64,000 nt of DNA. Origin: Ignavibacteriales bacterium. Lineage in GTDB: Bacteria > Bacteroidota > Ignavibacteria > Ignavibacteriales > Ignavibacteriaceae. A program made the translations under genes and the position numbers. The notes beneath the pieces are model-generated. The model had not been told where the DNA came from. It searched no databases and was given only the letters and a program-made list of their open reading frames with translations. Location of the stretch: assembly GCA_016700155.1 (NCBI GenBank), contig CP065001.1, forward strand, positions 1,240,001 to 1,304,000. The letters are read 5' to 3'. This document shows positions 17,100 through 26,788 of this stretch, one piece after another; the stretch's first letter is position 1, and the number at the start of each line of letters is the position of its first letter.

Positions 17100-18809
17100 A
17101 TGAGTGAAGTTGACGGACTAAGAGTAAAGAGAAATCTAACCGCCTTAATTGACTTTAGCCGGATCATTAACTCCAGCCTTGATCTAAATTTTATTACAAA
17201 CAACGTTCTTCTTACATGTATGGGAAAATTCCTTGCTACAAAAGGAATGATTGCGCTTAGCCTTGACGGAAAAATCGTTCTGAAAAATTATAAAGGAATT
17301 TCGGAAGAAGTAAAAGATAACTTTCCAGACCTTGTTGCAACAGATGAATGTATCGACAGCAAGGGGTTCCGTGACTACCTGTTCGAGAATGGTTTTTTTG
17401 CTGTTGAAAAGATACACTCATCAAATGAATGTGTTGGACTGGTCTGCCTTGGAGAAAAACTTAATAAATCATCATATACAAAAGATGATCTTGAATTTTT
17501 ACGGACAATCCTGAATATTTCAGCATCAGCAATACAAAATTCACTCGTCATTGACGAACTGAAAAAAGTAAACCGCGCACTTGATTCACGTATTCAAAGA
17601 TTGAACGCTCTGTTTGAGCTTAGTAAAGAGTTCGGACTTTTTTCTGAAAGTACTAAAGTCGCCAAGCTATTAGTTTATTCGGTTATAGGACAATTCCTTA
17701 TCTCGAAATTTGCAGTTGTTCTTTTTGATAATGAAGATATACAACTGCTCGAATCAAAATTTGATAATGATGCTTTGATAAACTCAATAAAAAAATATGG
17801 GTTTAATAAACTGAGCAATTCAATAACAAAAAAAGAAATTACCAGCACATATACAGAACTGGAAAAACAAAATATTGAGATCATCGTTCCGATGCAGCTG
17901 CAGGGGCAGACAAAGGGTTTGATCATTTTAGGAAACAGGATTCATAAACTTGAATACACTCCGTCAGATATTGAATTCATATATTCTGTCGGAAGCCTTG
18001 CAATAATTTCGTTAGAGAATAAAAGATTATTTGTTGAAGCACTTGATAAACAAAAACTTGAAGAAGAGCTTGAAATAGCCAGGGACATTCAGCGAAACTT
18101 ACTGCCTCATTCAATACCTGATTTCAGAAGTTTTGATATTGCGGCAATGAATCTTTCCTCAAAACAGGTCGGTGGTGATTATTACGATATCATTCCGCTT
18201 GATGATAAAACTTTTTGCGTTGCAATTGCAGATGTATCCGGGAAAGGCGTTCCGGCTGCTTTACTTATGGCAAACATACAGGCATTCTTAAAAATAATCT
18301 GCCGGCATGGGATGAACCTTGATGAAGCAACTGCATTAATAAATGATCTTATTACAGAAAACACTTCCGACGGAAAATTTATAACATTCTGCTGGGGAAT
18401 ACTTGAAGAAGATAAAAAGACACTCAATTATGTTAACGCTGGTCACAACCCTCCGCTGCTGATACGAAATGGAAAAATTCAAAAACTTGAAAAGGGCGGA
18501 TTAATTCTTGGAGTCATGAAAACGTTCAGACCTTATGAAACTGAACTTATTCAACTGCAGCCAGATGATGTGATTGTAATGTTCACGGATGGCATAACTG
18601 AAGCGATGAATAAAGTAGGTGATGAGTTTTCAGATGAAAGACTTGAAGCACTCGTGATTAAAAATACCGATAAAAACGCAGCGGAGATTCTGTACACAAT
18701 CCAGCAGGAAGTTAAAAACTTCGCGACGGGAGCGCTGCAGTCCGATGATATAACATTGATTGTAATAAAAGTAAATGGTGAAACTGAAACCAAAGGAATA
18801 TCGGCATGA
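17100..18809 (+). CDS. Soluble SpoIIE-type phosphatase with two GAF domains
   Basis: This 569-residue protein has no membrane segments. It has two GAF-like regions (about 10-150 and 165-310), a coiled linker (KLEEELEIARDIQRNLLP) and a PP2C/SpoIIE domain (about 335-560). The domain carries VGGDYYDII, IADVSGKG, NAGHNPP, FTDGITEAMN and QSDDITLI. It begins one base after the kinase gene. It probably reports a cytoplasmic signal to the same STAS/RsbW pair. A CWGILEE strand precedes the NAGHNPP motif. Confidence 0.9.
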   Translation: MSEVDGLRVKRNLTALIDFSRIINSSLDLNFITNNVLLTCMGKFLATKGMIALSLDGKIVLKNYKGISEEVKDNFPDLVATDECIDSKGFRDYLFENGFFAVEKIHSSNECVGLVCLGEKLNKSSYTKDDLEFLRTILNISASAIQNSLVIDELKKVNRALDSRIQRLNALFELSKEFGLFSESTKVAKLLVYSVIGQFLISKFAVVLFDNEDIQLLESKFDNDALINSIKKYGFNKLSNSITKKEITSTYTELEKQNIEIIVPMQLQGQTKGLIILGNRIHKLEYTPSDIEFIYSVGSLAIISLENKRLFVEALDKQKLEEELEIARDIQRNLLPHSIPDFRSFDIAAMNLSSKQVGGDYYDIIPLDDKTFCVAIADVSGKGVPAALLMANIQAFLKIICRHGMNLDEATALINDLITENTSDGKFITFCWGILEEDKKTLNYVNAGHNPPLLIRNGKIQKLEKGGLILGVMKTFRPYETELIQLQPDDVIVMFTDGITEAMNKVGDEFSDERLEALVIKNTDKNAAEILYTIQQEVKNFATGALQSDDITLIVIKVNGETETKGISA

Positions 18810-21391
18810 ATGATATAAAAAGTCTTCTGCTGAAATTCCGTAATCATCTGATAGTTGCTATATCTGCAATACTGGTAATCATATCTATTATTAATATTTA
18901 TTATGTGCTTGAGATCAGGGTAACATCAAATGATGAATGCCTGTGGCTTTCGAAAAAAGACAGCACCGGTACTGCAAAACTTTTCTTCGATCTTGTAAAG
19001 GAAAATGGAGTAACGTGGAATGCTGGTATCAGGAATGGTGATCAACTGATTTCAATTAATAATGAAAAATTAAAAGACCAGTTTCATGCCCAATCAATAC
19101 TAAATTTATTCAACAGCGGGGAATATGCCCCATACACATTTATACGTGACGGTAAAGAATATCACACTACCGTATATGTGAAAAAGTTAATCCAGTTTGG
19201 TTCCCTGGCTGCTTCAATACAGGGATTAATATTGATACTTATTGCATTTGTTGTTCTACTTGCCAAACCCGATGGAACTATACAGAAATTATTTTATGCA
19301 ATTGGTGCCGCAACCGTATTTGCAGGGATGAATATCATAATTCAGGACGACATATTTTTCCAGACACAAAACAGCAATCCGTTTGGGATGGCATTTGTCG
19401 GGTACTTATGGTGCCTTGGCGCAAGTTTTATCCCGTTCCTTACGATATATTTTTTCTGGATGTTTCCGCTTCCATTTAAGTTCCTTGAACAAAGGTTCCT
19501 TAAAATATTTTTGTTCGCCGCACCCTCGGTGATCTTTCTGACAATTTTTGTATTGGGATTGTTAAGCTTTAGCGGAACAAGGGAAACACTCAACGCATTT
19601 TACCTTTCAATAAATATAATAGGCGGATTAGTTATAGTTGCAAATATTATCGGTTACGTTTCACTCATTATTAACTACAGGCGTTTGAAAACTTCTGCTG
19701 AGAAGAAACCTGTATTTATTATTATAGCTGCGCTGACACTTGGTTTATTTGCTTCCGCATATACAGCATGGATAGCGCCTGCAATAACTGATACGATTTT
19801 TAATTCGCCTGAATTTTACATGCCCGTTATTCTTGTCACAATTGTTCCCATCGCCTTTGGGTATTCTATTTTCAGATACCAGTTGATGGATGTAAGTGTT
19901 GTGATAAAAAATACCGTTGTATATGGCGCGGCTACTCTTACTGTTGCAGCTATATATTTCTTTGTGATTTATGTGATAGGGCAGAGTATTAGCAAGGTAA
20001 TAGGCACAGACTACCAGGGACTTATCGCAGGAATAATCTTCATCATATTCGCGCTGGTGTTTCAGTCAACGAAAGACAGGTTCCAGGATTTTCTTACATC
20101 TAAATTTTATCCTGAACAATTCGCTTATCAAAAAGTATTGCTCAGATTCAGTAATGAAGTTTCAACAGTTGTCGGACTCGAAAATATTCTTGACGCAATG
20201 AAGGAAACTTTTGTTGAAGCATTAAAGATAAACCGGTTCGGCCTGCTACTTAAAGAACTTGGGACAGATACTTTCAGGCTTGCCAGGCATAAAGGATTAA
20301 CGGTTGATGAATTCAAGATCAACAGTACTTTTCTTGAACACTATCTGAAGGAAAAAGAAAATACATCACAGCGGTTGGTTATTGAACAAAATGAATTTGA
20401 TCTGTTCTTTCCTGAACAATCAAAAGTTTTAAAGGATCAGCAGATATTTACTGTCATTCCTATGATACTTAAATCACGTGTTGTGGGTTTATTGCTGTTC
20501 GGATTAAAACACTCCGGTTCACAGTTTGCCGGAAAAGATCTCGATCTGTTAAATGCAGCGGCTGCACAATCGGCAATTGCGCTTGAGAATGCCCGTCTGT
20601 ATGAAAGTGAAGCTGAAAAAATAAAACTTGAACGCGACCTTGATCTTGCAAGAAAAATTCAACAGGGGTTGCTGCCACAATGTATACCATTTCTTAACGG
20701 ACTTGATATCTGTGGTGAGATGATTCCTGCAATGCAGGTCGGTGGTGATTATTTTGATTTGATCCCACTCTCGGATAAAAAAGTATTTATTGTTGTGGGA
20801 GATGTTTCAGGCAAAGGATTATCTGCGTCATTATACATGACCAAACTTCAGACTATGATACAGTTGTCCTGCGTTGAAGGGAAATCACCAAAAGATATTC
20901 TTATCGAAGTGAACCAGAAAATTTATGCAACAATGGAAAGAAACTGGTTCGTTACAATGACACTTGCTTTGTTTGATGTTGAAAAAAGAACATTAAAATT
21001 CTGCCGTGCCGGACATGTTCCGTTGCTAAAGGCGATGAACGGAACAGTGAATTCATTCCGTACACAGGGTATTGGAGTTGGACTGGAAAAAGGTGAAGTC
21101 TTCAGCAAAACACTCACCGAGGAAAACGTAACCCTGCAGGAAGGTCAGATATACGCTTTCTTTTCAGATGGAATTGTAGAAGCGATGAATGAGAAGAATG
21201 ATCTTTTCGGTGAAGATAAACTGACCGAACTGCTCAGGCACAAGACCGATAAGCGTTCATCTGAAATTATGAAAGATATCTGGAATTCACTCGGAGTCTT
21301 CCGCGGCAGCGCTGAACAGAACGACGATATGACAATGGTTATAGTGAAAATTCTGGAAACATCTGACAGTTCAGTACATCACATCTCTTGA
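18806..21391 (+). CDS. PDZ-like / polytopic membrane / GAF / SpoIIE phosphatase fusion
   Basis: This 861-residue protein overlaps the previous gene by 4 bases (ATGA). After membrane helix 1 (about 14-35) comes an extracytoplasmic PDZ-like domain (about 40-130) with AGIRNGDQLISINNEKL. Seven or so further helices follow (about 130-400), then a GAF-like domain (about 435-590), a linker (ERDLDLARKIQQGLLP) and a SpoIIE phosphatase (about 620-850). The phosphatase motifs are VGGDYFDLI, VGDVSGKG, RAGHVP, FSDGIVEAMN and QNDDMTMV. It gives the operon a third input, probably from the periplasm through the PDZ part. The frame is intact. Confidence 0.9.
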   Translation: MNDIKSLLLKFRNHLIVAISAILVIISIINIYYVLEIRVTSNDECLWLSKKDSTGTAKLFFDLVKENGVTWNAGIRNGDQLISINNEKLKDQFHAQSILNLFNSGEYAPYTFIRDGKEYHTTVYVKKLIQFGSLAASIQGLILILIAFVVLLAKPDGTIQKLFYAIGAATVFAGMNIIIQDDIFFQTQNSNPFGMAFVGYLWCLGASFIPFLTIYFFWMFPLPFKFLEQRFLKIFLFAAPSVIFLTIFVLGLLSFSGTRETLNAFYLSINIIGGLVIVANIIGYVSLIINYRRLKTSAEKKPVFIIIAALTLGLFASAYTAWIAPAITDTIFNSPEFYMPVILVTIVPIAFGYSIFRYQLMDVSVVIKNTVVYGAATLTVAAIYFFVIYVIGQSISKVIGTDYQGLIAGIIFIIFALVFQSTKDRFQDFLTSKFYPEQFAYQKVLLRFSNEVSTVVGLENILDAMKETFVEALKINRFGLLLKELGTDTFRLARHKGLTVDEFKINSTFLEHYLKEKENTSQRLVIEQNEFDLFFPEQSKVLKDQQIFTVIPMILKSRVVGLLLFGLKHSGSQFAGKDLDLLNAAAAQSAIALENARLYESEAEKIKLERDLDLARKIQQGLLPQCIPFLNGLDICGEMIPAMQVGGDYFDLIPLSDKKVFIVVGDVSGKGLSASLYMTKLQTMIQLSCVEGKSPKDILIEVNQKIYATMERNWFVTMTLALFDVEKRTLKFCRAGHVPLLKAMNGTVNSFRTQGIGVGLEKGEVFSKTLTEENVTLQEGQIYAFFSDGIVEAMNEKNDLFGEDKLTELLRHKTDKRSSEIMKDIWNSLGVFRGSAEQNDDMTMVIVKILETSDSSVHHIS

Positions 21392-21418
21392 ATAATCCAC
21401 TATCCTGATTTATTTTTG
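21387..21418 (+). promoter_or_regulatory. Promoter for the exported unknown gene at 21516
   Basis: CTTG (21387-21390), a 20-base spacer and TATTTTTG (21411-21418) fit the Bacteroidota -33/-7 consensus TTG-N19-21-TAnnTTTG. The start of transcription would be near 21425, leaving about a 90-base leader. Confidence 0.55.
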
Positions 21419-21515
21419 GGCAGATACTTTTAATTCAGGGGAAACTCATTTCAGGTAATCACCACGCCTTTCAGATCTTGGTTTCCCTATCACTCAAAAT
21501 AAACAGGGAGAAAAA

Positions 21516-22631
21516 ATGTCCACCCGCTTTAACGCACCAACCTTAAACAGGATAAAAAGCTTTTTCTATTTTTTAGTAATCGCGGTTTGCCTTCATCCGT
21601 TTAGTAGTATCAATGCTCAAAAAATTCCACCTCCAAGTCAGATCCAAAGTGTGGGTCTGTCGATTTCTATACCTTCAACCTTTAAACAGAATGAATTAAT
21701 TCATTATACGACTGACGGAACAGTAGAGAACAAGGAAAATATAATAGAAGACAAAATTGATATTAATATGGGAACTACCGAGCTGTTCACATTCAATAAA
21801 AATAAACTGACGGCTCAGTGGATCAGCCCTGATTACAATGAATATTTTGATGAGCTTATTACACTTGAAGCTGAATATGCTTCGGATATGAAATCAGTTA
21901 AGAATATGCATGTACGACGGATCAGGATCGGGCACGAGCCGATGGACCCTAAAAAGAATCACTCAAGGCTCGAACAGGATTTAACGTTCTCCAACCTTGT
22001 TATGCTGGGTAATTTTTTTATTAATCTTACTGTCAGTCATGTTGATGGTAAATCAAAAACGGGGAACATCTATTCAAAGCATTATGAACATTCAACACGG
22101 TTTCATTCATACTCGGATATCAACACAGAATTTGCATCAGTGAACAGCAAACAACCGATGTACGTTTCACTCACGCTAAATTATAATAAGAACCTAAAGC
22201 CATCTGATTATAGTTCGATTTTAGTGACAGGAAACTGGACGGCAAATCCATTACTGATTGCGGAGCTTTCAGGTAAACCCGGGTTAAAGGTTTATGATCA
22301 ATCAAAAAAAGTCAAAGAGGCAATTGATACAGAAAAGTTTCTCCAGGAAAACGGTCTGATAAGTGAAGGAACTTCAACAAACACTTCGGGTAAAACTCCT
22401 TCCAAATATGATGTTGAAATTGATCTGACTCGTACATCAGAGTTAAAATATGATTTATCAGTACTTGTAAAGATCAAAACAGGTGCAGGCAAACAGGCTG
22501 AATTTACATACCCGATTGATTTCACAAATCATCTCGAAACAAATGATGATTACAGAAGCAGTTTAATAGATGTGAAGTTTAAGCTGACAATTTTAAAAAT
22601 ATTGAATGAGATAGATAAACTTGTCAGGTGA
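21516..22631 (+). CDS. Exported protein of unknown function
   Basis: This 371-residue protein has a signal peptide (hydrophobic 15-30, cleavage after SSINAQ). The body is mostly beta strands with long charged stretches and no cysteine pairs, repeats or sorting domain. A VKNMHVRRIRIGHEPMDP segment and a DVEIDLTRTSELKYDLSV segment are the most distinctive. I do not recognise the family. A clear Shine-Dalgarno (AGGGAG) precedes the ATG. It has its own promoter and terminator, so it seems independent of the signalling operon before it. Confidence 0.75.
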   Translation: MSTRFNAPTLNRIKSFFYFLVIAVCLHPFSSINAQKIPPPSQIQSVGLSISIPSTFKQNELIHYTTDGTVENKENIIEDKIDINMGTTELFTFNKNKLTAQWISPDYNEYFDELITLEAEYASDMKSVKNMHVRRIRIGHEPMDPKKNHSRLEQDLTFSNLVMLGNFFINLTVSHVDGKSKTGNIYSKHYEHSTRFHSYSDINTEFASVNSKQPMYVSLTLNYNKNLKPSDYSSILVTGNWTANPLLIAELSGKPGLKVYDQSKKVKEAIDTEKFLQENGLISEGTSTNTSGKTPSKYDVEIDLTRTSELKYDLSVLVKIKTGAGKQAEFTYPIDFTNHLETNDDYRSSLIDVKFKLTILKILNEIDKLVR

Positions 22632-22654
22632 AAATTAAATGGTTTAAAAAACGA

Positions 22655-22680
22655 AGAGGCTATCTGAACAGATAGCCTCT
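22655..22680. terminator. Strong hairpin terminator between convergent genes
   Basis: AGAGGCTATCTG-AA-CAGATAGCCTCT is a perfect 12-bp stem. On the minus strand it is followed by CGTTTTTTAAA, a good terminator for secF. On the plus strand the T-run is weaker. Confidence 0.8.
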
Positions 22681-22703
22681 GTTATTTTAAACCTTCTGAC
22701 TAA

Positions 22704-23843
22704 TTAAAACTGAACCTTCTTTTTATACTTTTCTGCGTACTCAAGTACAAGTGCACTTGCTACGAAAATGGATGAATAAGTTCCGATTATAATTCCGAAG
22801 AATAAAGTAAATGCAAACGCTCTTAAAACCTCGCCGCCGAACAGAAGCAGAACAAAGATTGTTAAAAGAGTTGTACCACCGGTTAGAATTGTACGGCTCA
22901 TTGTCCTGTTAATACTCTTATTCATAACTTCCTGTATCGGTTGTGTTTTATGAATTTTGAGATTTTCTCTTACTCTGTCGAACACGATTACAGTATCATT
23001 AATTGAGTAACCGACAAGCGTCAGAAATGCTGCTACAATAGTCAGATCGATCTCAAGGTTAAGTCCGGGAATGACATTGTAAAGCACCGAGTATAAACCA
23101 AGTGTGATTAAAACATCGTGGAACAGAGCAACAACAGCTCCAGCGGCAAAAATAAATTTAAACCTGAATCCAAGGTAAATCAGAATTGCAACCATTGATA
23201 GCAGCACTGCAATTATTGCATCCTGCTTTAGTTCAGCACCTATCTTTGGTCCGACTTTATCTTCTTTCAATACTGTGAATGAATTACCGGAAATCTTCTC
23301 ACGAAGGTTTTCCTTAATCCAGTCAGCGATACCAATAGCCACGATCATTTCAGTGTTTGTTGGTTCTTCTGAAACTCTGCTGGCTTTAAATCCTGCATCC
23401 TTTAATTTATCTATAAGAATATTTGTAGTATCAGGATTCGGGAAGGAATAAGTTACTGATGTACTTGTAGAATCTATGATTCTTGTCGGAAGACCCGGTA
23501 TAACAGATTCAATTTCTTTTTTAATGTTGTTTAAAACTACCGGGTAAACTGAAACCGGAAGCTCCTGCAATTCGGTTCTAACAAGAACGCCGGTTTGTCC
23601 GCCGAATGTTTTCAATTCAACATTTCCTATACCGATGTTAGCAACGGCATCCCTTACATTTGCAATCTCAACCGGCTTTTCAAATTGAAGAACTATTTCA
23701 GATCCTCCTTTGAAATCTATACCAAACTGAAGACCGCGGAATGCAATGTTAATGAACCCGATAAGGAATAATAGTCCTGAGACTACGTAAAAGATTTTTC
23801 TTTTTCCTAAAAAATCGTAGTTAAGATTTTCGAATAAACGCAT
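22704..23843 (-). CDS. secF: SecF protein-export membrane protein
   Basis: This 379-residue RND-type membrane protein has the SecF pattern. Helix 1 is followed by a periplasmic domain opening with LQFGIDFKGGSEIVLQF. Later helices contain GYSINDTVIVFDRVREN and the segment IQEVMNKSINRTMSRTILT. SecF works with SecD to pull exported proteins through SecYEG using the proton gradient. It lies 30 bases after secD. Confidence 0.96.
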   Translation of the reverse strand: MRLFENLNYDFLGKRKIFYVVSGLLFLIGFINIAFRGLQFGIDFKGGSEIVLQFEKPVEIANVRDAVANIGIGNVELKTFGGQTGVLVRTELQELPVSVYPVVLNNIKKEIESVIPGLPTRIIDSTSTSVTYSFPNPDTTNILIDKLKDAGFKASRVSEEPTNTEMIVAIGIADWIKENLREKISGNSFTVLKEDKVGPKIGAELKQDAIIAVLLSMVAILIYLGFRFKFIFAAGAVVALFHDVLITLGLYSVLYNVIPGLNLEIDLTIVAAFLTLVGYSINDTVIVFDRVRENLKIHKTQPIQEVMNKSINRTMSRTILTGGTTLLTIFVLLLFGGEVLRAFAFTLFFGIIIGTYSSIFVASALVLEYAEKYKKKVQF

Positions 23844-23873
23844 TTATAAAATTGCTCCTTAAAGCTTTATTAA

Positions 23874-25817
23874 TTAGCCAATACTTATTTTTGATCCTTT
23901 AGAGACCATATAATCAAATACAACTCTTGAAATTACCAGCGCACTGAATAAACTTGATGCGATACCAATCATAAGTGTTAAAGCGAAACCCTGGATTGGA
24001 CCGGTACCAAACTGGTAAAGAATAATTCCTGTAAAGAATGTAGTTATGTTTGAATCCACTATAGCTGAATTTGCTTTAGAGAATCCGCTGTCGATAGAAG
24101 CCTTCAGAGTTTTACCTGTTGAAAGTTCTTCTCTTATTCTTTCAAATATCAGAACGTTTGCATCCACTGCCATACCGATTGTAAGAATAATACCTGCAAT
24201 ACCGGGCAGTGTAAGTGTAGCTTTGAATCCTGCCAGCACACCGAGTATAAACAAAACAGTAAATGTAAGTGCGGCTGCTGATATGGTTCCCGCTTTCCGG
24301 TAATAGAAAATCATAAAAATGCCGACAAGCAGATAACCAATTAAAGCGGAATTGAAACCGCTGTTAACAGAATCCTGACCAAGTGACGGACCAACTGTTC
24401 TTTCTTCAATCATATCAACAGGGGCAGGAAGCGCACCTGCTTTTAAAACTATTTCAAGAAGTTTTGCTTCTTCAAGATCGCCCATACCTTCTATTTGTGA
24501 ACGACCGCCTGTAATTTTATTATTTACATTCGGTGCAGAGAACACAACTCCGTCAAGTATGATGGCAATTCTTTTATTAACATTTGCGCCTGTGATCCGT
24601 GCCCATTCTGTAGCACCTTCTGAGTTCATTGTCATATTAACTATAGGTGCTGAACTCATCGGGTCTATATTTGCCTGTGCATCTGTAATAACTCCGCCTG
24701 TTAGTTCAGGTTTTTTATTTACAAGGTATAACCTGTAAAATTTATCACCGGTTTCCTGACTGACAATCGGTTTAGCATCGAAGACAAATTCCACATTATC
24801 CGGAATAACTTTTTGAACTTCATCTCTTTTCAACATTGACTGGAGCAGAGATCGTTTATCTTCCTGTACAAATCCGTCTGCTGTTCCTGAATTTTGATTG
24901 AACCCATAGATTGTGAAAAACGGATGTTCAACCGCAAATTGTTCAGGAGTCATTTGCTGTGTAGTATCATTCACTAATGAAGTGTCGCTTTTTGTAGTAT
25001 CATTAACGGCGACATCTTTATTATTGGTTGAGTCAGCGTTTGTTGAATCGGAAATATCTTTACCGGCGAGTAGATTATCTATTTTCTCAATTATACTTAC
25101 AGTGAATTCAGGATCTTTCACTATTCTAAACTCTAACAGCGCAGTGCCTTGTAATAATTGTTTTGCTTCTTCTTCTCTTGCTATACCGGGTAATTCGACA
25201 ATTATTCTTCTCGCGCCCTGTCTTTGAATAGAAGGTTCAGAAACACCGTACTGGTCAACTCTGTTCCTGATAATTTCCATCGCACGGCTAACAGCATCTT
25301 CGGCGTCATTTTTTAACTGATCTATAATATCAGAATCTTCATCTTTGATAGTTCCGAAATACCTGCTCAATCTTATTCCGCGTTCACTGAATTTTCTGCC
25401 GACTATATCAACTACTGATTCTTCCGATACTGTGGCTTCTTTTTCTGCTTCAGCAAGAACTTGTTTAAATGTGGCGTCAGGATTTTTAGCAATCTTTTCA
25501 ATCAGTTTGCCTGTATTAACTTCAAGCACAACACGCATACCGCCCTGCAAATCGAGTCCTAGTTTAACTCTTTTCTGTCTGTTCTCTGATATAGATGGGT
25601 CAGCTTGTTTTATACTGTCAGAGATGTACTGCAAAGCATCATCAACCTGATCTTTTGTATAGTTCGGGTTCATGGTTTTGAGTTCTGTCTTTTTAGCATC
25701 AAGAACTTTATTTATTTCCTTTGTATTCTGATAATCAGAATAAGTAGGATACAGCAGGTAGATGCTTAATGCGGTGAAAGCTAGAATTAGAATGAGTCTG
25801 AATCTGAATTCTTTCAT
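23874..25817 (-). CDS. secD: SecD protein-export membrane protein
   Basis: This 647-residue protein has helix 1 (about 8-25), the first periplasmic domain with KLGLDLQGGMRVVLEV, an EIIRNRVDQYGVSEPSIQRQ segment, and C-terminal helices with IGMAVDANVLIFERIREEL. A Ser/Thr/Asp-rich insert (about 255-295) follows LLAGKDISD. The frame is open to a TTG at 25865, but that TTG is itself part of a -7 box (TAATTTTG). The ATG at 25817, giving MKEFRFRL just before helix 1, is therefore the better start. It pairs with secF in one operon. Confidence 0.95.
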   Translation of the reverse strand: MKEFRFRLILILAFTALSIYLLYPTYSDYQNTKEINKVLDAKKTELKTMNPNYTKDQVDDALQYISDSIKQADPSISENRQKRVKLGLDLQGGMRVVLEVNTGKLIEKIAKNPDATFKQVLAEAEKEATVSEESVVDIVGRKFSERGIRLSRYFGTIKDEDSDIIDQLKNDAEDAVSRAMEIIRNRVDQYGVSEPSIQRQGARRIIVELPGIAREEEAKQLLQGTALLEFRIVKDPEFTVSIIEKIDNLLAGKDISDSTNADSTNNKDVAVNDTTKSDTSLVNDTTQQMTPEQFAVEHPFFTIYGFNQNSGTADGFVQEDKRSLLQSMLKRDEVQKVIPDNVEFVFDAKPIVSQETGDKFYRLYLVNKKPELTGGVITDAQANIDPMSSAPIVNMTMNSEGATEWARITGANVNKRIAIILDGVVFSAPNVNNKITGGRSQIEGMGDLEEAKLLEIVLKAGALPAPVDMIEERTVGPSLGQDSVNSGFNSALIGYLLVGIFMIFYYRKAGTISAAALTFTVLFILGVLAGFKATLTLPGIAGIILTIGMAVDANVLIFERIREELSTGKTLKASIDSGFSKANSAIVDSNITTFFTGIILYQFGTGPIQGFALTLMIGIASSLFSALVISRVVFDYMVSKGSKISIG

Positions 25818-25862
25818 ATTTAATTTTAATTTTCTTTTAAGGGTTTTATAAAAATTAACTGC

Positions 25863-25893
25863 CAAAATTACCTGTAAACACTTAGAAAGTCAA
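25863..25893 (-). promoter_or_regulatory. Promoter for secDF
   Basis: Reading the minus strand, TTG (25893-25891), a 20-base spacer and TAATTTTG (25870-25863) match the Bacteroidota promoter form. The predicted start near 25856 supports the ATG at 25817 as the secD start. Confidence 0.5.
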
Positions 25894-25960
25894 TTAAAAT
25901 TAGTGTTAATACCTCATGAGCATGAGTATAATTTTGACGGCAGATTTGAACAAACCGGAG

Positions 25961-26788
25961 TTAAATCAATTCGATTGTCTTTTTCAGCAATCGTTCAAAT
26001 GTGGTTTTAACTTTATTTGCGGTTTCAGTTACTTCAGCATGTTCAAGCTTTGTAGGCGATATACCGGCAGCAAGATTAGTTATACAGGATATTGCCGAAG
26101 TCTCAATTCCCTTATAAGCTGAGTAAGTAGCTTCGAGAACTGTTGACATTCCAACGGCATCACCTCCAAGTTTTTTTATCATCCTTATTTCGGCGGGTGT
26201 TTCATAACTTGGACCTTTGGAGTACCAATAAGTTCCTTTCTTCAGATTTATTTTTTCCTCTAATGCCGCGGATTCAATAACATTGTTTAATCTGGCTGAC
26301 GGGAAATCTGAAAAGTTAAGTTTACCTTTTTCACTGGCTAATCCGAAAAAACCTGAAAGTTCTTTTTTTATAGCAATGCTGTTGAATGAATTTATCAGCA
26401 TAAGATCACCAGGAACAAAATCAGGATGAACACCTCCTGCGGCATTGGTAATCAATAAAGATTTGCAACCCATAATCTCAGAAATGAACGCCGGTAGTAT
26501 GCTTTCTGAAATTGTATAGCCTTCATAAAAATGAATCCTACCCTGGAAGATCAATAATTTTTTACCAGCAAAAGTTGCGAAATGTATTTTACCGGCATGA
26601 CCAACAATTGTAGAAGCAGGGTAGCCGGGTATTGAAGTTGTTGATATACTTTTTTCAGTATTAATATTATCAGCAAAGTCGCCAAGTCCGCTGCCGAGAA
26701 TCAATCCGAACTCAGGAGAGAATGGGGATTCTTTTTCAAGGAAACTTATTAATTCTTTGTATTTAAATCTCAGGTCTATCATGTTCAT
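25961..26788 (-). CDS. Purine-nucleoside phosphorylase (trimeric type)
   Basis: This 275-residue protein has the phosphate-binding LILGSGLGDFAD and the strand-loop pattern LLITNAAGGVHPDFVPGDLMLI. It also has TYWYSKGPSYETPAEIRM and VGMSTVLEA, all features of the PNP/MTAP family of about 270 residues. It cleaves purine nucleosides with phosphate to base and ribose-1-phosphate. The start codon overlaps the nupC stop (TAATG), so the transporter and enzyme are translationally coupled for nucleoside uptake and salvage. Confidence 0.93.
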   Translation of the reverse strand: MNMIDLRFKYKELISFLEKESPFSPEFGLILGSGLGDFADNINTEKSISTTSIPGYPASTIVGHAGKIHFATFAGKKLLIFQGRIHFYEGYTISESILPAFISEIMGCKSLLITNAAGGVHPDFVPGDLMLINSFNSIAIKKELSGFFGLASEKGKLNFSDFPSARLNNVIESAALEEKINLKKGTYWYSKGPSYETPAEIRMIKKLGGDAVGMSTVLEATYSAYKGIETSAISCITNLAAGISPTKLEHAEVTETANKVKTTFERLLKKTIELI

